Assembly: GCF_007570865.1 (NCBI RefSeq)
Contig: NZ_VLPS01000006.1
Location: 207,195-271,194, forward strand
Length of the DNA: 64,000 nt
Direction of reading: 5' to 3'
Source of the DNA: Atlantibacter subterraneus
Lineage (GTDB): Bacteria; Pseudomonadota; Gammaproteobacteria; Enterobacterales; Enterobacteriaceae
Positions 18,729 to 28,082 of this stretch are shown piece after piece. A program made the translations under genes and the position numbers. Every line of letters starts with the position of its first letter. Position 1 is the first letter of the stretch. The notes beneath the pieces were generated by a model. It ran no database searches, was not told where the DNA came from, and saw only the letters and a list, made by a program, of their open reading frames with translations.

Positions 18729-20231
18729 ATGCAAACACAACAACATCAGGAAATCTTGCGCACCGAAGGGCTGAGTAAAGTCTTTCCGGGGGTAAAAGCG
18801 CTGGATCACGTCGATTTTAGCTTACGGCGTGGCGAAATTATGGCCTTGCTGGGGGAGAACGGCGCAGGCAAGTCCACATTAATTAAGGCCCTCACCGGCG
18901 TGTATCAGCCCGACGGCGGTACCGTGTGGTTAGAGGGCCAAACCATCCGCCCGAAAAATACCGCCCACGCCCAGCAGCTCGGCATCGGGACGGTGTACCA
19001 GGAAGTGAACCTGCTGCCGAATATGTCAGTGGCGGATAATCTGTTTATTGGCCGCGAACCGAAACGCTTCGGTTTACTGCGCCGCAAAGAGATGGAAAAA
19101 CGCGCCACGGCGCTAATGGAATCTTACGGCTTCAGCCTCGACGTGCGCGAGCCGCTCAACCGCTTCTCCGTCGCCATGCAGCAAATCGTGGCGATTTGCC
19201 GCGCCATCGATTTATCCGCCAAAGTGCTGATCCTCGATGAACCCACCGCCAGCCTTGATACCAAAGAAGTGGAAATGCTGTTTACCCTGATGCGCCAGCT
19301 GCGCGATCAGGGCGTCAGCCTGATTTTCGTTACCCACTTTCTGGACCAGGTGTATGAAGTCACCGACCGCATCACCGTGCTGCGCAACGGCAAGTTTATC
19401 GGCACCCGCGACACCAAAGAGCTTCCGCAAATCGAGCTGGTGAAGATGATGCTGGGGCGCGAGCTGGACCAGAACGCCCTGCAACGCGCCGGGCGCACGC
19501 TGCTGAGCGAAAAACCGGTAGCAGCGTTTAAAGACTACGGCAAAAAAGGCGTGATTGCGCCGTTCTCACTGGAAGTCCGCCCCGGCGAAATTGTTGGCCT
19601 GGCGGGGCTGTTAGGTTCCGGGCGCACCGAAACCGCCGAAGTGATCTTTGGTATCAAGCCCGCCGACAGCGGCAACGCGCTGATCAAGGGCAAACCGCAG
19701 GCGCTGCGTTCCCCTCACCAGGCGTCCTGTCTGGGGATCGGCTTCTGCCCGGAAGATCGCAAAACCGATGGGATTATTGCCGCCGCCTCGGTGCGTGAAA
19801 ACATCATTCTGGCGCTCCAGGCCCAGCGCGGCTGGCTGCGACCGATCCCCCGGCGCGAGCAAAACGACATCGCCGAGCGCTTTATCCGCCAGTTGGGCAT
19901 CCGCACGCCGAGCGCCGAGCAGCCGGTGGAGTTCTTGTCCGGCGGCAATCAGCAAAAAGTGCTGCTGTCGCGCTGGCTGCTGACCCGTCCGCAGTTCCTG
20001 ATCCTCGATGAACCCACGCGCGGAATTGACGTCGGCGCGCATGCCGAAATTATTCGTCTGATCGAAACGCTGTGTGCCGACGGCCTGGCCCTGCTGGTTA
20101 TCTCGTCAGAACTGGAAGAGCTGGTGGGGTATGCCGACCGGGTGATCATCATGCGCGACCGGGAACAGGTGGCGGAAATCCCGCTTGAAGAGCTGTCCGT
20201 CAGCGCAATTATGAATGCCATCGCGGCATAA
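18729..20231 (+). CDS. ytfR: Galactofuranose ABC transporter, ATP-binding protein
   Basis: A 500-residue duplicated ATPase of the RbsA/MglA type. ATG 18729 is preferred over GTG 18726 because GGAG lies 7 bp upstream and the length then equals that of E. coli. The first nucleotide-binding domain has an intact Walker A (GENGAGKST, residues 42-50) and LILDEPTASLD; the second has the degenerate Walker A GLLGSGRTE, LSGGNQQK and LILDEPTRGID, as is usual in this family. It energises import through YtfT and YjfF. Confidence 0.97.
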   Translation: MQTQQHQEILRTEGLSKVFPGVKALDHVDFSLRRGEIMALLGENGAGKSTLIKALTGVYQPDGGTVWLEGQTIRPKNTAHAQQLGIGTVYQEVNLLPNMSVADNLFIGREPKRFGLLRRKEMEKRATALMESYGFSLDVREPLNRFSVAMQQIVAICRAIDLSAKVLILDEPTASLDTKEVEMLFTLMRQLRDQGVSLIFVTHFLDQVYEVTDRITVLRNGKFIGTRDTKELPQIELVKMMLGRELDQNALQRAGRTLLSEKPVAAFKDYGKKGVIAPFSLEVRPGEIVGLAGLLGSGRTETAEVIFGIKPADSGNALIKGKPQALRSPHQASCLGIGFCPEDRKTDGIIAAASVRENIILALQAQRGWLRPIPRREQNDIAERFIRQLGIRTPSAEQPVEFLSGGNQQKVLLSRWLLTRPQFLILDEPTRGIDVGAHAEIIRLIETLCADGLALLVISSELEELVGYADRVIIMRDREQVAEIPLEELSVSAIMNAIAA

Positions 20232-20243
20232 GGAGGGCTCTTG

Positions 20244-21260
20244 ATGACTCGTTCAGTGCCGGACGTGGGCGCGCCGAAGCGCCGTTTCCGCTGGCCGCAG
20301 GGAATGCCGCAACTGATAGCGTTGCTGCTGGTATTGCTGGTCGACAGCATGGTGGCGAACCATTTCTTCCAGATTGTGGTTCAGGACGGGCGCTTATTCG
20401 GCAGCCCGATTGACATCTTAAACCGTGCCGCGCCCGTCGCGCTGCTGGCTATTGGCATGACGCTGGTGATCGCCACCGGGGGTATCGACCTGTCGGTTGG
20501 TGCCATCATGGCGATTGCCGGAGCGACAGCGGCATCATTAACCGTTGCCGGTCATAGCTTGCCGGTGGTGCTGCTGGGGGCGCTTGGCGTTGGGGTCCTG
20601 GCCGGATTGTGGAACGGTATTCTGGTGGCGGTGCTAAAAATCCAGCCGTTTGTCGCGACGCTGATCCTGATGGTGGCCGGGCGCGGCGTGGCGCAACTGA
20701 TCACCTCCGGGCAAATCGTCACGTTCAACTCGCCCGCGCTCTCTTTCCTGGGCAGCGGCTCGCTGTTGTTTTTCCCGACGCCGGTGATTATCGCGCTGGT
20801 CACGCTGATCGTATTCTGGCTGTTCACCCGCAAAACCGCCCTCGGCATGTTTATCGAAGCGGTGGGGATTAACATCCGCGCGGCGAAAAACGCCGGGGTG
20901 AATACCCGCCTGATGGTGATGCTGACTTACGTGCTCAGCGGCCTGTGCGCCGCCATTGCCGGGATTATCGTCACGGCGGATATTCGCGGGGCGGATGCCA
21001 ACAACGCCGGTCTGTGGCTGGAGCTGGACGCCATCCTCGCAGTGGTGATTGGCGGCGGCTCGCTGATGGGCGGACGCTTCAACATCGCCCTGTCGGTGGT
21101 GGGCGCGTTGATTATTCAGGGGATGAACACCGGGATTTTGCTGTCCGGTTTCCCGCCCGAGCTGAACCAGGTGGTGAAAGCGGTGGTGGTGCTATGCGTG
21201 CTGATTGTTCAGTCACCGCGCTTTATTAGTCTGTTACGTCGGAGACGCCGCGATGATTAA
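20244..21260 (+). CDS. ytfT: Galactofuranose ABC transporter, permease YtfT
   Basis: A 338-residue polytopic inner-membrane permease of the RbsC family with the hallmark IGMTLVIATGGIDLSVGA segment and the coupling-region AVVIGGGSLMGGR. ATG 20244 is chosen because AGGAGG (20231-20236) sits 7 bp upstream; TTG 20241 is in frame but worse placed. It forms a heteromeric channel with YjfF, whose gene starts 8 bp inside this one. Confidence 0.96.
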   Translation: MTRSVPDVGAPKRRFRWPQGMPQLIALLLVLLVDSMVANHFFQIVVQDGRLFGSPIDILNRAAPVALLAIGMTLVIATGGIDLSVGAIMAIAGATAASLTVAGHSLPVVLLGALGVGVLAGLWNGILVAVLKIQPFVATLILMVAGRGVAQLITSGQIVTFNSPALSFLGSGSLLFFPTPVIIALVTLIVFWLFTRKTALGMFIEAVGINIRAAKNAGVNTRLMVMLTYVLSGLCAAIAGIIVTADIRGADANNAGLWLELDAILAVVIGGGSLMGGRFNIALSVVGALIIQGMNTGILLSGFPPELNQVVKAVVVLCVLIVQSPRFISLLRRRRRDD

Positions 21261-22254
21261 ACGTAACTTACCGCTGATGATTACCCTGGCGGTGTTTGTG
21301 CTGGGTTACCTCTACTGCCTGACGCAGTTCCCCGGTTTCGCCTCCACGCGGGTGATTTGCAACATCCTGACCGATAACGCCTTCCTGGGGATTATCGCCG
21401 TCGGAATGACTTTTGTGATCCTCTCCGGCGGCATCGACCTGTCGGTCGGCTCGGTGATCGCCTTTACCGGCGTATTCCTGGCGAAAGCCATCGGCTACTG
21501 GGGGATTTCCCCGCTGCTGGCCTTCCCGCTGGTGCTGGCGATGGGCTGCGCCTTCGGCGCATTTATGGGTTTGCTGATTGACGCGCTAAAAATTCCGGCG
21601 TTTATCATCACCCTCGCCGGGATGTTCTTCCTGCGCGGCGTCAGCTATCTGGTGTCCGAAGAGTCCATTCCGATTAACCACCCGATTTACGACACGCTCT
21701 CCAGCCTCGCCTGGAAAATACCCGGCGGCGGGCGTTTAAGCGCGATGGGGCTGTTGATGCTCGGCGTGGTGGTGATCGGCATTTTCCTCGCCCATCGCAC
21801 CCGCTTTGGCAACCAGGTTTACGCCATTGGCGGCAACGCCACCTCCGCAAATCTGATGGGGATTTCTACCCGCAGCACCACCATCCGGATCTATATGCTG
21901 TCTACCGGGCTGGCAACCCTCGCAGGCATCGTGTTTTCTGTCTATACCCAGGCGGGCTATGCGCTGGCGGGGGTAGGGGTAGAACTGGACGCCATCGCCT
22001 CGGTGGTGATCGGCGGCACGCTGCTTTCCGGCGGCGTCGGTACGGTGCTGGGTACGCTATTCGGCGTGGCGATCCAGGGGCTAATCCAGACCTATATCAA
22101 CTTTGACGGTACGCTGAGCTCCTGGTGGACCAAAATCGCCATCGGCATTTTGCTGTTTATCTTTATCGCCCTGCAACGCGGCCTGACCGTGCTGTGGGAA
22201 AGCCGTCAGAATGCCGCTGTCACCCGCGTTAACCCGGCGATAGCAAAGCAGTAA
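21253..22254 (+). CDS. yjfF: Galactofuranose ABC transporter, permease YjfF
   Basis: A 333-residue permease, a paralogue of YtfT, with VGMTFVILSGGIDLSVGSV and AIASVVIGGTLLSGGVGTVLG. ATG 21253 overlaps the ytfT stop by 8 bp; the open frame continues upstream but no conserved residues precede MIKRNLPLMITL. Last gene of the transporter operon. No clear terminator separates it from the chemoreceptor gene that starts about 100 bp on. Confidence 0.96.
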   Translation: MIKRNLPLMITLAVFVLGYLYCLTQFPGFASTRVICNILTDNAFLGIIAVGMTFVILSGGIDLSVGSVIAFTGVFLAKAIGYWGISPLLAFPLVLAMGCAFGAFMGLLIDALKIPAFIITLAGMFFLRGVSYLVSEESIPINHPIYDTLSSLAWKIPGGGRLSAMGLLMLGVVVIGIFLAHRTRFGNQVYAIGGNATSANLMGISTRSTTIRIYMLSTGLATLAGIVFSVYTQAGYALAGVGVELDAIASVVIGGTLLSGGVGTVLGTLFGVAIQGLIQTYINFDGTLSSWWTKIAIGILLFIFIALQRGLTVLWESRQNAAVTRVNPAIAKQ

Positions 22255-22279
22255 CATATTGAAATTATTCGTTGCTGAT

Positions 22280-22306
22280 TAAACTTTTTCCGGTAAATGC
22301 CGATAA
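22280..22306 (+). promoter_or_regulatory. Sigma-28 (FliA) promoter of the chemoreceptor gene
   Basis: TAAACTTT, exactly 11 bp, then GCCGATAA matches the enterobacterial flagellar sigma-28 consensus TAAAGTTT-N11-GCCGATAA at 15 of 16 positions. It lies 50 bp upstream of the chosen start. The -10 half is also the left arm of a 10-bp inverted repeat (22299-22308 with 22328-22337). Confidence 0.85.
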
Positions 22307-22355
22307 CTTCCTTCTGGCTTCACGTGGAGTTATCGGCAACCACCGGGAAATGACT

Positions 22356-23921
22356 ATGTTGAAAAACCTCTCTATTCGCATGGGCCTGCTGGCCGTTCTG
22401 GCAGCCATGACGCTGCTGTTATTACTGGTTAGCGGGATCGGTATTTATGCGCTAACCCAAAGCTCTACTTCGCTGCAACGCATCAACCATCTGCAGGGCG
22501 AGCAGATCATGCGCCTCAATGATGGCTACACCCAGATCCTGCGGGCGCGTAATGAATCCGGTCAGGCGGTACGCCTGATGGAAGTCGGCCTGTTGCAGGA
22601 CGCGGAAAAGTCGGTTACCCGAATCGAAAATGAAATCAGCCAGGGGCGCAAGACGTTAAAAAGCCTGCTGGAAAGCAACGTCAACGACGAGCAGGGCCAG
22701 CAATTGCTGGGGCAGCTGTCGCGCAGCTTCGACGCCTTTAACGTCAACGGCATCACGCCGATGCTGGCGTCGCTGAAAAGCCAGAGCCCGGACGACTATT
22801 ACGCCCTGATGGAAAACGGCCTGATCCCGCTGTCCCAGAAATTCGATAATGACATGCGCACCTTCCTGGCCTGGAGTGAAAACCGGGGCAAAGAAGAAGT
22901 GACGGGCGTGCTGCAACACAAACAAACCGTACTGGGGCTGATGGTGCTGGCGGCGCTGATCGCTGCGGGCCTGATTGTCGCTGTCTGGTTCGGAATGCGC
23001 CATCTGCTGCTGAGCCCGCTGAACCGGGCTATCGTCCAGCTTGAACGCGTGGCGGCGGGCGATCTGACCCACACCGTCACCCCAACCGCGAACAACGAGC
23101 TGGGCCGCCTGGCGAACGCCATTGACGCCATGCGCCAGTCGCTGGTGGTATCGGTCACCAAAGTCCGCGACGCCAGCGCGCAAATCGATACCGGCAGCCG
23201 CGAACTCACCGCCGGGAATATCGATTTATCCCGCCGCACGGAATCCACCGCCACCTCGCTGGAGCAAACCGCGGCCAGCATGGAGCAGATCACCGCTACC
23301 GTGAAGCAGAACGCCGAAAACGCCGAACAGGCCCATCGTCTGACGCAAAACGTGTCGGAAACCGCCGATCGCGGCAGCGAAATGGTGTGCTACGTGATTG
23401 AAAAAATGCGCGATATTTCCGGCAGTGCCAATCGCATCGCCGATATCCTGAGCGTGATTGACGGCATTGCCTTCCAGACCAATATTCTGGCGTTGAACGC
23501 GGCGGTGGAAGCCGCGCGCGCTGGCGAACAGGGGCGTGGATTCGCAGTGGTGGCAGGCGAAGTGCGTACCTTGGCGAGCCGCAGCGCCGAAGCCGCAAAA
23601 GAGATCCGCACACTGATTGCCGATTCGCAAACTCACGTGGGCGAGGGCAGCGATCTGGCGATGCAGGCTGGAGAAACCATGGATGAAATCGCCAGCGAAG
23701 TGATGCGTATGACCAAACTGATGCGCGAAATCGCCAGCGCCTCCCAGGAGCAGAGCCGTGGCATTGAACAGGTGAATATTGCGGTAAGCCAGATGGACGA
23801 AGCGGCGCAGCAAAACGCCGCGCTGGTAGAGCAGTCGTCGGCGGCGACGCATTCGCTGGAAGCGCAGTCGCAGCTGCTGGTCGAGACCATGTCAGGCTTT
23901 AAGGTGCAGTTGCAGGCATAA
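22356..23921 (+). CDS. Methyl-accepting chemotaxis protein
   Basis: A 521-residue transmembrane chemoreceptor. ATG 22356 ([15 protein letters not shown]) is chosen because GGGA lies 7 bp upstream and MLKN-type starts are usual; ATG 22350 overlaps that site. It has TM1 at about residues 9-32, a periplasmic four-helix ligand domain of about 160 residues, TM2 ([21 protein letters not shown]), a HAMP region and the hairpin tip [36 protein letters not shown] that contacts CheA/CheW. The C-terminus (FKVQLQA) lacks the NWETF pentapeptide that binds CheR, so it probably depends on other receptors for efficient methylation. Absent between yjfF and fbp in E. coli. Ligand unknown. Confidence 0.95.
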   Translation: MLKNLSIRMGLLAVLAAMTLLLLLVSGIGIYALTQSSTSLQRINHLQGEQIMRLNDGYTQILRARNESGQAVRLMEVGLLQDAEKSVTRIENEISQGRKTLKSLLESNVNDEQGQQLLGQLSRSFDAFNVNGITPMLASLKSQSPDDYYALMENGLIPLSQKFDNDMRTFLAWSENRGKEEVTGVLQHKQTVLGLMVLAALIAAGLIVAVWFGMRHLLLSPLNRAIVQLERVAAGDLTHTVTPTANNELGRLANAIDAMRQSLVVSVTKVRDASAQIDTGSRELTAGNIDLSRRTESTATSLEQTAASMEQITATVKQNAENAEQAHRLTQNVSETADRGSEMVCYVIEKMRDISGSANRIADILSVIDGIAFQTNILALNAAVEAARAGEQGRGFAVVAGEVRTLASRSAEAAKEIRTLIADSQTHVGEGSDLAMQAGETMDEIASEVMRMTKLMREIASASQEQSRGIEQVNIAVSQMDEAAQQNAALVEQSSAATHSLEAQSQLLVETMSGFKVQLQA

Positions 23922-23945
23922 AAATACCCCGGCATGCCGGGGTAT
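23919..23945 (-). terminator. fbp terminator (minus strand)
   Basis: ATACCCCGG-CATG-CCGGGGTAT is a perfect palindrome at 23924-23945. On the minus strand it is followed by TTTTTATGCC, so it fits a terminator for fbp, whose stop is 44 bp away. It overlaps the end of the chemoreceptor gene. Confidence 0.75.
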
Positions 23946-23956
23946 CGAAATATTCA

Positions 23957-23990
23957 GATCCCCTGTCAGCGACAGGGGATTTTTGTTTTT
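23957..23990 (+). terminator. Chemoreceptor gene terminator (plus strand)
   Basis: GATCCCCTGTC-AGC-GACAGGGGATT forms a stem of at least 10 bp followed by TTTTTGTTTTT. It ends 36-70 bp beyond the chemoreceptor stop, and its T-run overlaps the end of fbp. Confidence 0.9.
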
Positions 23991-24987
23991 ACGCGTCAGG
24001 ATATTCGCGAATAAAGCGCTCGACGTCGTTCACCATGCTGTCGTTGCCGACAAAGAACGGACGACGCTGGTGCAGGCTCTCAGGGATGATATCCAGGATA
24101 CGGGTTTTCCCGTCGCTCGCCTTGCCGCCCGCCTGTTCCGCCAGGAACGCCATCGGATTGCATTCATACAGCAAACGCAGCTTCCCTTCCGGGTGGCTGG
24201 CGGTGCTCGGATACAGGTAAATCCCGCCTTTCAGCAGGTTGCGGTGGAAATCCGCTACCAGCGAACCGATATAGCGCGACGTATAAGGACGTTGGGTATT
24301 GGCATCTTCTTCCTGGCAGAACTTGATGTACTTCTTCACGCCCTGCGGGAATTTGATGTAGTTGCCTTCGTTAATGGAGTAGGTGTTGCCTTTTTTCGGG
24401 AAGCGCATGCGCTCCTGGCTCAGGCAGAACACGCCCAGGGAAGGGTCGTAGGTAAACGCATGGACGCCGCAACCGGTGGTGTAAACCAGCATGGTTGAAG
24501 AGCCGTACACCACGTAACCCGCAGCAACCTGTTTGCTGCCAGGCTGGAGGAAGTCTTCTTCGGTTACCGGCGTGCCGACCGGGGTAACGCGGCGGTAAAT
24601 AGAGAAAATCGTCCCGACGGAGACGTTAACGTCAATGTTGGACGAGCCGTCCAGTGGGTCCATCAGCACCACGTATTTTGCGTGTTCACAGCCTTCGAAC
24701 ACCACAATCTCATCTTCTTCTTCCGACGCGATCCCGGCGACGATGTCGCGGGCCTTCAGCGCGGCCTTCAGTTTTTCGTTCGCGAACAGGTCGAGTTTCT
24801 GCTGCACTTCGCCCTGTACGTTTTCAGCGCCGCTGGCACCTAAGATATCAACCAGTCCGGCTTTGTTGATATCGCGATGGATAATCTTGGCACCCAGCTT
24901 TATTGCCGACAGCAGCGCAGTCAGTTCGCCGGTAGCATGAGAAAACTCATGCTGCTTTTCGACAATAAATTCACCTAACGTTTTCAT
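23989..24987 (-). CDS. fbp: Class I fructose-1,6-bisphosphatase
   Basis: A 332-residue gluconeogenic enzyme, the same length as in E. coli, that removes the 1-phosphate of fructose 1,6-bisphosphate in the cytosol. The metal-binding motif [20 protein letters not shown] (near residue 113) and the C-terminal substrate segment [20 protein letters not shown] are intact. Divergent from mpl, with both promoters in the 174-bp gap. Confidence 0.98.
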   Translation of the reverse strand: MKTLGEFIVEKQHEFSHATGELTALLSAIKLGAKIIHRDINKAGLVDILGASGAENVQGEVQQKLDLFANEKLKAALKARDIVAGIASEEEDEIVVFEGCEHAKYVVLMDPLDGSSNIDVNVSVGTIFSIYRRVTPVGTPVTEEDFLQPGSKQVAAGYVVYGSSTMLVYTTGCGVHAFTYDPSLGVFCLSQERMRFPKKGNTYSINEGNYIKFPQGVKKYIKFCQEEDANTQRPYTSRYIGSLVADFHRNLLKGGIYLYPSTASHPEGKLRLLYECNPMAFLAEQAGGKASDGKTRILDIIPESLHQRRPFFVGNDSMVNDVERFIREYPDA

Positions 24988-25161
24988 AACACTTTCCCTG
25001 CATCCTGGTTTGAGTAAAGCGATCGTTTAATCGTAACAAAGATATAAAGGTTAGCGCACAGGTGAATCGAGACAGCAAATAACAGAATCGCCTTAAATGC
25101 GTTTCTTCAGGCTCCCACATGCGGGTAGAATATGCGCCGGATGAAAAAAGGACAGTAACGT

Positions 25162-26541
25162 ATGCGTATTCATATTCTGGGTGTGTGTGGCACCTTTATG
25201 GGCGGGCTGGCGATGCTGGCGCGGGCCCTGGGCCACGAGGTCACCGGCTCGGATGCAAATGTTTACCCGCCGATGAGTACCCTTCTTGAAAAGCAAGGTA
25301 TTGATTTAATTCAGGGCTATGACATTGAACAACTCGATCCGCGCCCGGATCTGGTGATCATCGGCAACGCCATGACGCGTGGCAACCCGTGCGTGGAAGC
25401 GGTGCTGGAGCAGAATATCCCTTTCATGTCTGGCCCGCAGTGGCTGCATGATTTCGTGCTGCGCGACCGCTGGGTGATCGCTATTGCGGGAACGCATGGC
25501 AAAACCACCACGGCAGGCATGGCGACCTGGATCCTTGAAGCCTGCGGCTATAAGCCAGGCTTTGTGATTGGCGGCGTGCCGGGCAATTTCGACGTATCCG
25601 CGCGGCTCGGCGAAAGCCCGTTCTTTGTGATTGAGGCGGATGAGTACGACTGCGCCTTCTTCGACAAACGTTCCAAGTTTGTGCATTACTGCCCGCGCAC
25701 CCTGGTGTTGAACAATCTTGAATTTGACCATGCGGATATCTTTGACGATCTGCGGGCTATCCAGAAGCAGTTCCACCACCTGGTGCGCATTGTGCCGGGG
25801 CAGGGCAGGATCATCTGGCCGGAAGGCGATGCCAATCTCAAGCAAACTGTGGCAATGGGCTGCTGGAGCGAGCAGGAGCTGGTGGGCGAGCAGGGCCAGT
25901 GGCAGGCGAAAAAACTCAATGCCGATGCGTCCAACTGGGAAGTGCTGCTGGACGGTGAGCGCGTGGCGGAAGTGAACTGGCAGCTGGTGGGCGAGCACAA
26001 TATGAATAACGGGCTGATGGCGATCGCCGCCGCGCGCCATGTAGGCGTGATGCCTGCCGATGCCGCTCAGGCGCTTAACAGCTTCGTGAACGCCCGCCGC
26101 CGGCTTGAGCTGCGCGGTGAAGCCAACGGCGTAACGGTGTATGACGATTTCGCCCACCACCCGACGGCGATCCTGGCGACCCTCGCGGCGCTGCGCGGTA
26201 AAGTCGGCGGTACGGCGCGTATTCTTGCCGTGCTGGAGCCGCGTTCCAACACCATGAAGATGGGCCACTGTAAGGACGACCTGGCACCCTCGCTGGGCCG
26301 CGCCGATGAAGTGTTTCTGTTCCAGCCGTCGCATATTCCGTGGCAGGTGTTTGAAGTGGCGGATGCCTGCATTCAGCCCGCGCACTGGAGCGGCGATGTC
26401 GACACGCTGGTGGAGATGATCGTGAAAACCGCTCAGCCGGGCGACCATATCCTGGTGATGAGCAACGGCGGATTCGGCGGCATCCATCAGAAACTGCTGG
26501 ATGCGTTGGCGAAAAAGGCGGAGCTGGCTCAGCAGGATTAA
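25162..26541 (+). CDS. mpl: UDP-N-acetylmuramate:L-Ala-gamma-D-Glu-meso-DAP ligase (murein tripeptide ligase)
   Basis: A 459-residue Mur-ligase family enzyme that re-attaches recycled murein tripeptide to UDP-MurNAc, returning it to peptidoglycan synthesis. The ATP-binding loop GTHGKTT is at residues 110-116; the central-domain segment EADEYDCAFFDKRSKF and the C-terminal DDFAHHPTAILATL are conserved. In E. coli the next gene is yjgA; here the next gene is gltD, so the chromosome order breaks just after this stop. Confidence 0.97.
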   Translation: MRIHILGVCGTFMGGLAMLARALGHEVTGSDANVYPPMSTLLEKQGIDLIQGYDIEQLDPRPDLVIIGNAMTRGNPCVEAVLEQNIPFMSGPQWLHDFVLRDRWVIAIAGTHGKTTTAGMATWILEACGYKPGFVIGGVPGNFDVSARLGESPFFVIEADEYDCAFFDKRSKFVHYCPRTLVLNNLEFDHADIFDDLRAIQKQFHHLVRIVPGQGRIIWPEGDANLKQTVAMGCWSEQELVGEQGQWQAKKLNADASNWEVLLDGERVAEVNWQLVGEHNMNNGLMAIAAARHVGVMPADAAQALNSFVNARRRLELRGEANGVTVYDDFAHHPTAILATLAALRGKVGGTARILAVLEPRSNTMKMGHCKDDLAPSLGRADEVFLFQPSHIPWQVFEVADACIQPAHWSGDVDTLVEMIVKTAQPGDHILVMSNGGFGGIHQKLLDALAKKAELAQQD

Positions 26542-26566
26542 CGTCCAACAGCTAAACCGAAGCCAT

Positions 26567-26603
26567 AAAAAAAGCCCGTCAGCGCTACACTGACGGGCTT
26601 TTT
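26567..26603. terminator. Bidirectional terminator between mpl and gltD
   Basis: AAAAAGCCCGTCAG-CGCTACA-CTGACGGGCTTTTT has a 12-bp or longer stem flanked by A and T runs, so it can stop both mpl (plus) and gltD (minus). It occupies the only space where the rearrangement junction can be. Confidence 0.93.
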
Positions 26604-26613
26604 ACTGGCCGAA

Positions 26614-28041
<1,428 letters not shown>

Positions 28042-28082
28042 TTAAATCCGGCCAGCGCAACGCGGTGCGCCAGCCGAGATTT

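Noticed and set aside
25306..26487. Long open frame (393 codons) on the minus strand inside mpl
   Set aside because: It lies wholly antisense to a well-conserved gene, has no recognisable domain and is rich in His, Arg and Gln as expected for a shadow of GC-rich coding DNA.
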